Below, in pieces: positions 21,195-31,703 of a stretch of DNA of 64,000 nucleotides (its first letter is position 1; each line of letters starts with the position of its first letter). The stretch is from Schistosoma haematobium (lineage: Eukaryota; Platyhelminthes; Trematoda; Strigeidida; Schistosomatidae), in NCBI RefSeq assembly GCF_000699445.3, contig NC_067198.1:36546536-36610535 (forward strand), read 5' to 3'. A program made the translations under genes and the position numbers. The notes beneath the pieces are model-generated. The model was not told the origin of the DNA. It worked only from the letters and a program-made list of their open reading frames with translations, and ran no database searches.

Positions 21195-21572
21195 TGTTGG
21201 GATACTCAGAAAAATATCCCAAAAACAATTATCCGGTTAAGTCTAACGCTACCCTTGAACGTTAAATGGTGTCATTTCCCTATTGATCGTTTCCCTACTG
21301 ATCAATATTTATTTCGCGTGTCATTTTCCTATTGGTCAACATTATTTAACGTGTCATCTTTCGGTTGGTCAATATTTATAGTAATCCTAACTGTATAAAT
21401 ATGCATTTGTTTGTAAATCATTATTCTGCTGCTCCTGACCCCATAAACGATTTTTCATCTACGGTTCGTGTTCTGATATATTGGAGATTGGGAATAGTAT
21501 TGGGGTCGAACTGGGATATCAGAAGCTTGTCAGTCGGTAGAATTTAGAGTAGCCAACTCGCGATTCACAATA
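21195..21572 (+). repeat. 3' LTR of gypsy element
   Basis: A direct repeat of 16624-17000 with very few differences. Confidence 0.9.
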
Positions 21573-21577
21573 ATTTT
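21573..21577. repeat. candidate target-site duplication of gypsy element, right (ATTTT)
   Basis: Matches 16619-16623. Confidence 0.55.
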
Positions 21578-22406
21578 AAAGCCATGTACCTTATTCTAGT
21601 TTTCGAACAGGCCAATCTATTCATTCTACTTGAGTTATATTTTGACCTTATTAATTATTCGCTTATCCATCTTGACTGATTTTTATGAGCGCATATATGT
21701 ATGTACATTTCTTATCCTAATAATCACATGTCTGTAACTTATTTTTGTGTGACTATAAATATTGATTGACGCTTGACTAAAGTAAAGGGAGTTGGCTCAC
21801 AAGCCTTCTCCACTGCGCGTCGTTCCGCTTCACTTCTCCGATATTTTGTCTGGATCAAAGATTGTGTGTAAATATACGTATTCGAAATTCATTCTCGTAT
21901 TTTACTTATTTAGTTCCGTTATTGAATAACGCAATTTAAATCAATGATTATATACGAAGATAGGGGACATTATTTTAGTTGCCCGTAATCTGACTCCAAG
22001 TAGATCGTATAAATGGTTGTTATTGAAATATATATAATATGATATCAACCTCTAAAAGAAACTTCCAACTAAATTGATCGTTTTTCCAACACTGTAAATA
22101 TAAGGCTAGTCATTATCGTCATTAGGAAAAAATTAGCGGATAGTTAATAAAAAAGAGGTTTTTATACATTTTTCTCTCGTTTCTGATGTTAGTATGAAAA
22201 GTTTAACTAATTTATTGATGTAAATCTCCATGAATTACTTCTATGTTATTTGGACTTACCAACCAGTCTTACTAACCGACCAATTTTCCGAAGAATCATG
22301 AGATTAAAATTACGTAGGAAGAGACATACTACTTATTAAATAATGGTTAATAAAATTAAAAGGTGTGTTTTCAAAGCTTTGTTTCGTATTTTAAATTTTC
22401 TCACAG
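21578..22406. other. AT-rich flank, no gene seen
   Basis: Between the gypsy element and the CINP-like exon. Probably intron or upstream DNA of that gene. No exon was recognised. Confidence 0.4.
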
Positions 22407-22588
22407 GTTCATCATCCTTTGAGAATCATGATGATTTTGTCACTTATGGATTGTGCAATCTATATTTAAATGATAATTTAGAACAAATGACAAAACTTCG
22501 TGATGGTCAAATTTTGGAAACCTATTATGATAAACTAAATGAATGTATAAAAAATATGGAAGATTGTGGCGTACAGCTAAAGTCTATG
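22407..22588 (+). CDS. CINP-like protein, internal exon
   Basis: The exon lies between an acceptor (TTTTCTCACAG) and a donor (ATG|GTTAGT). It is 182 nt: two bases complete a codon, then 60 codons (FVTYGLCNLYLNDNLEQMTK, then ILETYYDKLNECIKNM). Predicted helical and coiled-coil-like. It joins in phase 0 to 23918-24391. By length and the C-terminal half, the joined protein resembles CINP, a small protein that binds CDK2/CDC7 and ATRIP and belongs to a ribosome-maturation ATPase complex in animals. This exon alone would not identify it. I first considered it part of DOCK but rejected that because the DOCK SH3 exon lies 18 kb downstream. Confidence 0.5.
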
Positions 22589-23917
22589 GTTAGTGTTCTT
22601 GTTCTCTGAGTGCTTTTTTCGTCATAGTATTGCGTTTATCCCCTTTATTTATCAATATGGTCCACATCACAATCCGTTAATCGTTTTCCAACCTATTGGA
22701 TGTCCCGAAAACATCACATTCCTGACTCATTTTTTACAGTCCCACTTAAAAGTTTCACATTATTCATTGTTCAGTGATATATTCGTACTGTTTCTCAACT
22801 CCAACTCCAATAGGACAAACGAGACGACTTCTATTTTTCTCTTTCATACTACGACAACTAGAGTAAGGACTTCAGTTTCCTAATAGGAATTTTGTCAACA
22901 ATTTGCTTACATCTTTCTGCTACTATCCCCATGTGTCTATTATCATGTATGCTTAATCCTGCGTTAAAGCTTACACATATATTCTCACTAGCTCAAATGT
23001 TGGCCTATTCATACACTCGTTCTCTCTCGTTGGCATTCCCATCATGCGCGTGGTGGCTTTGTGATCTGTGCTTAGCAATCGTAAGCTGTAGTCATTGCTT
23101 CACATTGTTTTCTGAAATTTGTATGCCATTGGGAGTTATCTAATAACGGTTTTTAGGACGAGTGATAAACGAAATTCCACACTAAACTATGAAACTAATA
23201 CATTATTGTCCCTTATTTTGTTGTGCCTTTTTTGAAAACACTCATCAATATTTGTCAATACACAATACAATAACAGAAAAGATACATAGGATATCCGTTT
23301 ATTAACCTATGAACTCATGTCTATTACCCGAAACAAAATGGTTTGTTCGTTCTGCATTACTGAAGCTACTGACCAAATAATTGTTAAAACGTTAAACTCT
23401 ACAAAGCATAGTTCTACTTGTGGTGATATATAGGTCAAATAGATGATGTTTCAGGAGATCTAAATTATACCGTCAATTTTGAATGACCTATCAAAAAACG
23501 AGAAGCCAGTGCCCATTTATAAAACAATTTCTGATCAATAACTTTTGAAACGGAAGTCAATAAGTAGTTATCACATGATTTATGAACCTTTTCATATTGA
23601 ATGATTTATTACAGTAAACATGAAATAGCTAGGTTTATAATCTATAATTTTTTAGCGTTAGGAGTATGGTTAGAGTAAGAAGATACTTTGTTTTTAATAA
23701 TGCACAGGTTACCCGTCAACGCGTTTTAAATCTCACGCGAAAATCCTAAAAGTCGCACTCTGAACTGGTGTCGGATTGGCGCCGTAAGTTATTTCCATCA
23801 TTGTCTAGTTGTAAAATAATGATAATAAACCATCGTTTTATTATGTGTATGGTAATTTATCGATATTTATTCACTGCTGATTTGTTTGATTAATGAATTC
23901 TTGTTGAAATTTTTTAG
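22589..23917 (+). other. intron of CINP-like gene
   Basis: GT at 22589 and AG at 23917 (ATTTTTTAG). No repeat or gene recognised inside. Confidence 0.5.
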
Positions 23918-24391
23918 CTAGATCAATTGAATGCTTTGAGAAATCTAAGTCAAAATGAATCAATTTACCAGCAGTATGCCACATGCCAGTCGACATTAGA
24001 CTCATCCGTCAAGATAAAAAGTGGTTCTACACTAGATGGTAACAGTTTGTCTACTTTAAATTCTACTCGCTCACGTCCATCAACATCATTAAAACAACAA
24101 ACACAACAACGAAATTTAAGTGGAACTTACCTATACGAAGTATTGAACATTGAAATAAATGGACTAATCAATCAAATTGAACGTGATTCAAGCATTCGGA
24201 AATATTTAGTGAAAATTATATTACCTAGCACTTCACATTACTTTCGAGTGAATACTACTGTTCAGGATAATTTCAATGTTGTCCTATTAAAATTTGTGTC
24301 AATTTGGCGTCATTTTGGACAATATGTTTCATGGTTTGCTGTTATATCAATGTCTGAGCATATTTTGAAAACTCTCAAAAATACAGACTGA
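23918..24391 (+). CDS. CINP-like protein, last exon
   Basis: From acceptor ATTTTTTAG at 23917 to the TGA at 24391, 157 codons. It starts LDQLNALRNLSQNE, has a Ser/Thr/Gln-rich low-complexity part, and then GTYLYEVLNIEINGLINQIE and VSIWRHFGQYV. The YEV block followed by a helix and a late S-x-W block match the order seen in CINP (human protein about 212 residues; here about 217 from two exons plus missing N-terminal exons). This is a resemblance by eye, so the name is tentative. The alternative is an unrelated small coiled-coil protein. Real coding status is supported by splice sites in matching phase and non-random composition. Confidence 0.5.
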   Translation, partial: LDQLNALRNLSQNESIYQQYATCQSTLDSSVKIKSGSTLDGNSLSTLNSTRSRPSTSLKQQTQQRNLSGTYLYEVLNIEINGLINQIERDSSIRKYLVKIILPSTSHYFRVNTTVQDNFNVVLLKFVSIWRHFGQYVSWFAVISMSEHILKTLKNTD

Positions 24392-25741
24392 ATGAATTCA
24401 TATAGAATCATGTATATATTTATACACCTTTTTTGTCCAAGAAATGAGTATATTATTTTTGCTGCGTTAGACGTTTTCATTTTCACACCACATTCGATTG
24501 GCATGACTGTCATTAGAATATATTTAGACACAGTTTTCATCACAAGACAACAGTCCTTGAAAAATTAGGAGTTACTCCATACGATGCACTACTGATTAAT
24601 GTATGAAGTGTAGATATTAGCTAACACAATTCTGACGGGATTGCAGTTGCAGTCATTCATGCTAATTAACTAGATTTCCATAAGAAGTCAATAAGACCGA
24701 ACCTTAAATTATGATCAGTAGGTTGAACAAATTACTCCAATTTGACAGTGAACATCTGTAATGAAAATAATGGAATGTTGAAATAGATTTGTACGTAAAT
24801 GGAAAATAACATAACTTAGTCATTGGAAGATAATTCATTGAAGTCAAAGTAGATGTGTTGGTATGACAGGAGACAAAAAAAGCAGCGATGTACATAGTCA
24901 CCAAAATCTGTTGCGATTGATGAAGCCACATATTGACACACTTCATGTTGATAAATGAAAACATATTAGGGTCGTTTGTAATGTGCTTCAATGAAGACTT
25001 GAATAAGAATTAGTGGAACTTTGTGTTAACTGTGTGCATGGTTTTTTGCCAAGTCGGTTCGCGATAATCACATGTTAGTTATCGAACCAGGCCTTCTTGA
25101 TTACCGACACTACCTATAAATCAGTAAGGGACTGGGGGTACCGTTTCTTTTCCATGTTGCACAATAACATGAGGTGTGGGTTTGGCTATGATGACTGACG
25201 TAGATGGTAGTGTGGGTATGGGGATTACTTTACGATGGTCCTTAACTGTCTTCCACTTAACATCGTTCACCATGCAGGCAACATTGACGATGATCTGATG
25301 AATACAGTATATATCCGCCGGTGATTGTGATGCTTACGCTAGATATTGTATTTAATAGTAATGTGTTATGTTTATAGCACAGCTTAACTACTTAGAGTAT
25401 GTTCACAGACATCGAGATAGGGCCATCTCACAGGTGGGTTATTGCACAATAATGGTGTAGAATGATGGGAGTATTTGTCGATTTATGGTTAGACCAGTGA
25501 ACGTGTTTAGTTGGAATTACTCGTTTGACATCAGGGTAGGTTCTGGTTAATGCAGTTTGTAGTCTTCCGTTGATTGTTCATCCAATATCATTACCTTTAA
25601 AGGCGGCTTGACAAAAGGTGATTAAATGCAGTTTCTCCTACTTGCGTGTCTCTACTTCGCCATCCGTCCATTAACTATTGGTAACATTAAATTTGGAAAC
25701 TCCCGAAATTTTATCTTATCTTCACGTTTTATATTCCGGCT
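24392..25741. other. 3' flank of CINP-like gene, no further gene seen
   Basis: AT-rich to about 25000, then more balanced composition (25060-25640) that probably belongs to the decayed gypsy element starting at 25742. No frame was readable there. Confidence 0.4.
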
Positions 25742-25909
25742 ATAGAACTTGTAGTACAGGGTGGTCAAGCCTTTCTTAAAAGACGAACAATTCCTCATGG
25801 TCTTCGAGAAGCAGTACATAAGACATTAGACGATTTGTGTGCGAAAAATGTAATCGAACCGATTCACTCTTTAGCATGTGTCACACCTATTGTCAGCCAT
25901 TGAAGTTGA
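25742..25909 (+). pseudogene. old gypsy reverse transcriptase, first fragment
   Basis: Reads GGQAFLKRRTIPHGLREAVH, LDDLCAKNVIEPI and ACVTPIV, the N-terminal fingers of a Ty3/gypsy RT. The frame stops where the B element was inserted. It continues at 29848 with KLNGKTPRICGDHRL after removal of the insert and one target duplication, with a single-base frameshift. Confidence 0.75.
25901..25909. repeat. target-site duplication of B copy 2, left (TGAAGTTGA)
   Basis: TGAAGTTGA is repeated at 29848-29856. Confidence 0.85.
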
Positions 25910-26283
25910 CCGAAGCTGCTACCTTGACGCGCTGGCCGGGCTTGCCTATCGTGATGACCCAACCGAGCTATAATGGCTGGAACATATGTTCCTGTAGGTT
26001 CTACCATGCCAGGCAGGTCGATTGGTGAACTGTAAGACTAAAAGCAGCAACTCAAGGTCTGAGGGTGAAGTCGTACTGCTGACTGTAGAGGGGTGTGACA
26101 GCAATAAGGTGTTTCCCTCGGACAACCAGCATCTGCAGCGATGCTGCCTTCCCACAAGGAGGGGTGGGGTTAGAAAAGCTCGACCCTAGAAATGTCACAC
26201 CTTGCCTCACGGATTTCCGTCTCAGGCGGTAAGGCCATTCGAAGAACGGAGCTAACACATTAAAAACCTTCCACGGAAAGGCC

Positions 26284-27309
26284 GTGCGCGACCGGCCTCA
26301 AGCAGTTGCCCGCTGGGCTCTGCGGTCACGCTCCCAGGTCGTCAAGACCAACACTAATGCAATTTCCTTTCCAGGTTCCTCAAGAAATACTCTTCCACGG
26401 TGTGGGCAGCCGGGAAGTGATATCAGCCCTCATACCCGTAACAGCACACGAGACCAAGTTGGTCACGTTCAAATCCTTCCTACACCTCCTAATACCTCTC
26501 TTATCTCCATGACTAACCCTTCTCACGTCTCTTTATCATCTCGCACCGCTAGGGCAGACGATTCGAGTACGCGGAACGTTATTCCTGGTCTCCTGAAACC
26601 ACGCTCTAAACTACACGTAGGAGCTTTTAACGTCCGAACATTGTGCCAAATAGGACAACAGGCTTCCTTAGCTAAGACTTCAGAATCCCGCGCCATCGAT
26701 GTGTGCTGAGTATCCGAAACGCGCATACAGGATCCGAGTAGCGTCATTCACTTGACCTCACCATGCCAAAATAAAGAAGCAACTCGATTCACACTTCGTG
26801 TATCTGGAAGCCCTGATGCTGCTTCTCGTGGACCCGCTGGCGTAGGTATAGCATTAAGTCCTAGGGCAGAACTAGCTCTCTTAGACTGGATCCCAATAGA
26901 CAGTCGTTTGTGCGCTGTCCGACTGAACGGAACAGTAAGGATCCGAAAAGATAGGGACACTCGTCGTTGCCTCTTCGTCGTCTCTGCCTATTCTCCCACT
27001 GACTGCAGCGCAGATGATGTAAAAGATGAGTTTTACAGAAAGCTCTCCGACCTTCTCCGAAAAGCCAGGAGCTCGGATGTAGTAATAATGACCGGTGACT
27101 TTAATGCTCAAGTAGGTAAACTAAGCGAAAGGGGAAGACACCTGGGTGGATCTTATGGTGTCGTGGCTCAAAGAACAGATAATGGCGACCGTCTGTTGCA
27201 GCTATGCTCAGATAACCGCCTTTCCCTTGCAAATACTAACTTTAAGCATAAGGAAAATCATCTTTTAACATGGCGACCCCTAATTCGCTTCAACGTTGGA
27301 CCCAAATAG
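26284..27309 (+). pseudogene. family B endonuclease, copy 2
   Basis: An ORF from ATG 26284 gives a proline- and arginine-rich N-terminal segment, then GAFNVRTLCQIGQQ. It meets TGA at 26707-26709 just before the SETRIQD motif. The frame is open after it: LCAVRLNG, SAYSPTDCS, VIMTGDFNAQVGKL (catalytic Asp intact) to 27309. Here it must shift to the RT frame, which begins in the overlap (27270) with WTQIDHIAIS. The stop and the shift are also in copy 1. Confidence 0.82.
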
Positions 27310-29613
27310 ATCACATCGCTATCAGCCACCGATGGAGGGGCTCGATAGAAGACTGTCGCTCATTCTGGAGCACATGCTTAGATTCAGATCATGCTCTAGT
27401 GCGAGCGCGTATTTGCTTGCGTTTTACTGGACGTAAGAAAGACGCTGCAAGGAAACCTCTTAGGCGCCTACTTAATGATAGTCAAGCTGAGAGTATATTT
27501 CAGGAACAACTAGGAAAACAGTTAGGCAGCCATGTATGTGATACCCACCCCGAGGCAGCATGGAATGATATCCGAAAAGCTGTGGAAACAGCAGTGATAT
27601 CTGCTAGTAAGGTAAACCAGAAGGTTAGGGAGCAACGCTGGATCTCAGCAGCATCTATCGCACTGATAGATGCTCGGAAACTCATTCCACCTGGCTCTGA
27701 ACATAATGAAGAGCGGAGTCAGCTTAAGCGCAAGCTGACAAGAAGTCTACGCTATGATCGTGAACAGTGGTGGGTAGCGAAAGCAAGAGAGATGGAAAAG
27801 GCAGCGGCAATAGGTAATAGCAGACAACTGTTCAGACTTGTTAAGGAAATCGGTATTAGGAACCCGACTGTTAGCGAAACAGTCTCAGAGAAAGATGGAC
27901 ATATTATTCATTCTCAATCCAGGAGATTGGATCGATGGGCAGAACACTTCAGGGATCAGTTCAACTGGCCTTCAGCCACACTTCGGTTTCCCACGATCTC
28001 TAGTCAACCTGAATGGCAAGTTAATGTAGGTCCTCCGTCTCTTTACGAAGTTGAAAAAGCCATAGGAAATCTGAAGCGAGGAAGAGCAGCAGGCCCTGAC
28101 AGGTTTACTCCTGTGATTTTTAAGGATGGTGGTCCAGTATTAGCAATGAGACTAAACGAGGTCTTAGGTAGAATTTGGGAACTAGACGTAATCCCATCTG
28201 ACTGGTCTCAATCACTGATTGTGCCAGTCTATAAGAAAGGGCAAAAGTCCTCTTGTGACAATCACAGAGGAATTAGTTTGACTAATATAGTATCTAAAAT
28301 ATTAGCTTCAATAATACTTCGACGCCAAACCAAAGCTCGTGAAGAACAGACTAGAGAAAACCATGCTGGTTTTCGACCTGGACGTGATTGTATAGATCAG
28401 ATATTCACACTACGTCAGGTTCTAGAACACAGACACACATTCAGACGCCCTACAATGGTGGTATTTCTCGATCTTAAAGCAGCATTCGACTCTGTTGATC
28501 GTGAGGTTCTATGGCAGTGTTTGTCACTGAAAGGAGCACCAAAGAAGTATATTAACCTTATAAAGGCTCTCTACTCGAACAAACCTGGTAGAGTGAGAGC
28601 TTATGGCGAACTGTCATTAGAATTGATTACCTCAAGTGGTGTTCGTCAGGGCTGTCTACTCTCCATTCTTGTTCAACTTTGTCATTGACGTACTTTTAGA
28701 GATAACACTTTCCTCGTCTAGATTTCCAGGGGTTGAACTTCTACCAGGAGATTCACTTTTTGACTTAGAATATGCCGATGACATAGTTCTATTTGGTGAA
28801 GACGCTGACAAAATGCAGAGTCTTCTGGCCACTCTAAGCAACAATGCAAGCATGTTCGGGATGCGATTCTCTCCCTCGAAATGCAAAATATTGCTTCAGG
28901 ATTGGGTTGCATTGACACCCGAACTAATGATAGGGAGTGAAGTAATTGAGCGTGACGATCGCTTCACTTATCTTGGAAGTCTCATCCGCCCTTGTGGTCT
29001 GGTGTGTGACGAAATCTCAGCACGGATACAGAAGGCTAGACTAGCTTTCGCCAACTTGCGTCATTTATGGCGTAGGCGAGATATCCGTCTATCAAACAAA
29101 GGACGGGTTTACTGCGCAGCAGTTCGTCCCGTCCTACATTATGGCAGTGAAACATGGCCGGTAACAGTAGAGGATATTCGTAGGTTACTAGTATTTGATC
29201 ATAGGTGTCTTCGAAACATTGCTCGTATATCATGGGACCATCGAGTAAGTAACACAGTTGTTAGGAAACGAGTACTAGGTAAGGATGGCAAATCAATTGA
29301 TGAAGTAGTGAAACTTCATCAGTTGAGATGGCTGGGACACGTGTTACGTATGCCCAACGACCGACTACCACGACGTGCTATGTTCAGTGGTATAGGAGTA
29401 GGTTGGAAGAAAGCTAGGGGCGGCCAGAACAAAACATGGCAAAAGTCCATGACGTCACTGACAAGTGGACTGAGTCATGTCGGTAGGTGTAGACTACCTG
29501 GTTGGGGACCACGAGATGATAGCAACCGATGGTTAGAGACGCTGAATGACATGGCTCAAAATCGTTTGCAATGGCGCAGGTGCATCCACTCTTTGTGTTC
29601 TCCCAAATTCTAA
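27270..29613 (+). pseudogene. family B reverse transcriptase, copy 2
   Basis: Two overlapping frames, 27270-28688 and 28636-29613. The first covers the end of EN (SDHALV), linker, RT fingers (YKKGQKSSCDNHRGIS), HAGFRPGRDCID, palm A (FLDLKAAFDSVD) and GVRQGC. The second covers palm C (YADDIVLF), thumb (YLGSLIRPCG) and WLGHVLRMPNDRLPRRA up to CSPKF-stop. One frameshift separates them, at the same point as in copy 1. Only single differences from copy 1 were noticed (for example GAPKKY for GVPKKY). Confidence 0.88.
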
Positions 29614-29847
29614 TCTTCTGAATTCTCGATGTCCGTTTTTTCATCTTTCCAAATTTACTTCACTGGATTATACTCTTTAATTAACATCTCCAAACCCTAA
29701 TCTTCCCTATTACTGCTTATACTCTTACTAACTCTACCACTACGGGATTTGAATCGACCACTGCATCTGTGTGCTAATGTGGTATGGCAACTCGAACTGA
29801 TGTACGTACGTACGAAGTTCTACGTTGTTACTGACTAACTGACTGAC

Positions 29848-29856
29848 TGAAGTTGA
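29848..29856. repeat. target-site duplication of B copy 2, right (TGAAGTTGA)
   Basis: Matches 25901-25909. Confidence 0.85.
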
Positions 29857-30008
29857 ATGGCAAAACCCCTAGAATATGTGGCGACCATAGATTAACACTG
29901 AACTCCTGGTTGTTGAAGCAAACATGCACGACTGTGAAGTCCGAAGATATTCTACATCGACTTCGTGATTTTAAAGTGTTCTGAAAAGTTGACTTAAGAG
30001 ATGCTTAT
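29848..30008 (+). pseudogene. old gypsy reverse transcriptase, second fragment
   Basis: Reads KLNGKTPRICGDHRL then LKQTCTTVKSEDILHRL and KVDLRDAYLQ, the RT palm A block (LRDAY for the usual LxxAY), with a TGA before KVDL. It is cut right after YLQ by the CR1-containing block. Confidence 0.75.
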
Positions 30009-31158
30009 CTTCAAAGCAGATTCAATCGTTGGTATCTCGGTGTGAGTGGGACAAGTATTTGTTACAATAAATGTAGAGAAGACTTCGCTAAAATAGTCTG
30101 AAAAAGTCTGAGCTTTTGCTCGATCTGATTCAGCTAGTAATTCTGAATTTTTGTGTAACAGTAGCGGGGGAATACCAACACTACGTTTCATTCGCCGTTT
30201 AACATACGAAAACAATCGTTTCGGACAAGTACGGCTATCACATACTAACTGTCGTTTGTAAGTGGTACGGGATTTGGCTATGATTTTCCTACAGATATTA
30301 CGGAATTTTTGGTACTCACGCTTAAATGGTGCATGACCTTTCAACAAGAATAAGTCTCAGAAATGTTTCCTACGCTTTAACAGCTTCCGGGTTTCCTTAT
30401 TAATATATGGAGGGCAGTGTGATAGCTTACGTGCTGATCATGGGACAAACGGCGACGTTACGGACTCGAATGTCGCCTTAAACTTATTCCATTCATCTTC
30501 GATCAATTCATCCGAGTCAACCGCCCAATCAGTAGAGATAGCACAGTTTCTGACCGCTGGAATATTGGCTCGCCAGATGTTGGGACGGGTTGGAGCAGAT
30601 ACGAATTGTATACCATGTGTCCTAAACTTAAAGTGAATTACAACGTGATCACAGTTCACTATTGGGGGAAGGTGCTGGATATCAAAGACATCCTCACAGT
30701 GGTAGGTGAGGGCGAGGTCCAGCAGTGACGGATCATGATTGAAATCAATATGTGTCGGTTTTGTGATACATTGCACAAGTGCACACTGAATAATGGTAGA
30801 TAAAAGGTCGCTATCGAAACCACTACCTGGAGCTGTAAGCTCTATCCAGTTGATATGCGGTGCGTTGAAGTCCCCAATGATGAGACAACATTCTGCCATA
30901 CTCCAAGAACAGATGTGTCTTAGGATAAAGTCGTCAGCAAGACAAGACGGACTACGGTATATTCCCCCTATAGTCACTAACCCATTTCTAGATTCCTTCT
31001 TAAAACATGCAACCTCACATGTGCCACTGGTATGAGCCTCCGATATGGTTGATTGTATACGAAAGTGATCCCTAACGTATAATATTATACATCCCCCTTT
31101 GCGACTTGAAACTCTACCACTTCTAATACAGATATAAACTGCAATGAAAGGAGTGTAA
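29994..31158 (-). pseudogene. CR1 ORF2, endonuclease second half and linker
   Basis: Minus-strand reading: SGRVSSRKGGCIILYVRD, GGIYRSPSCL, CCLIIGDFNAPHINW (catalytic Asp present), DLALTY and NCDHVVIHFKF. Then a linker with KREYQKFRNICRKIIAKSRT and WNKFKATF. The frame breaks at about 30430 and 30350, and the sequence stops before any RT motif. Confidence 0.75.
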
Positions 31159-31189
31159 AATCCAAACTATGGTTTGGATAGATGAATAG

Positions 31190-31703
31190 CTGTAGTTTGG
31201 ATTCTACAGTTCTAAACAAATATTACCACCCGGCTATTCAACCAATAATTGTTCAATCAATAAAATCAGTCACAACAAATGAATGTTATTCTATCCTGAC
31301 TGGATAGAACACACACACAAAAGGAGGAGCAAATCAATATGGCTACAGCCAAGAACAAGTGTCAAGTAAAAAAACACATGCAGTTCGGGAAGAAACACAA
31401 ACTTAGTGTATGCGTAAGAAAAACAAAAACTATAATAAAAAAATACAAGTATTAACAATTCAAATGTAATCAAAAGACAACAATGTACAACTAAGGGGAT
31501 CAATAGGAACAAAGTACAAGTATATACATGGAGGGATTTTCACCAACACACAAAACATTCAAAATGGATCTTACACCGGCTCCCAAAATCCCTCCATACC
31601 ACACAAGCTACCTTGATGCCTACGGTCATGGTTCATTATATAACATATTACACTATAGGAACTAGTAGGACTTACAGCAGTACGCCTACTCAACCTAACT
31701 ACA
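31190..31703 (-). other. possible BEL/Pao 3' LTR region
   Basis: No frame. It starts TGTAGTTTGGATTC on the + strand, which would be an LTR end in ...ACA on the minus strand. No second copy was found to prove it is an LTR. The TGTAGTTTGGATTCTACA string is also found at the CR1 flank (33866-33883). Confidence 0.35.

Larger units (their letters stand above)
16624..21572 (+). mobile_element. Ty3/gypsy LTR retrotransposon, CsRn1/Boudicca type, complete
   Basis: Two direct LTRs of about 377 bp (16624-17000 and 21195-21572), a primer-binding region, gag, pol and a polypurine tract, in all about 4.95 kb. The LTRs differ at only a few positions (for example one extra T and one G/A near 16705/21277), so insertion was recent. 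The nucleocapsid has two zinc knuckles and pol ends in an integrase without a chromodomain, consistent with the CsRn1 clade that includes Boudicca. The clade name is inference. The pol frame is intact, the gag frame is not. Confidence 0.92.
25910..29847 (+). mobile_element. RTE-clade non-LTR retrotransposon family B, copy 2, full length
   Basis: About 3.94 kb, nearly identical to B copy 1 (2613-6546) but inserted in a different target with its own 9-bp duplication. The 5' end (CCGAAGCTGC), 370-nt leader, endonuclease, RT, 3' UTR and (TGAC/CTGA) tail are all present. The insertion is inside an old gypsy RT gene. Confidence 0.93.

Noticed and set aside
22407..24391. Assigning these exons to the DOCK gene as post-SH3 linker
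   Set aside because: The DOCK SH3 exon lies downstream at 40197 on the same strand, and the linker is fully accounted for by 40493-40930. The exons fit a separate small protein better.
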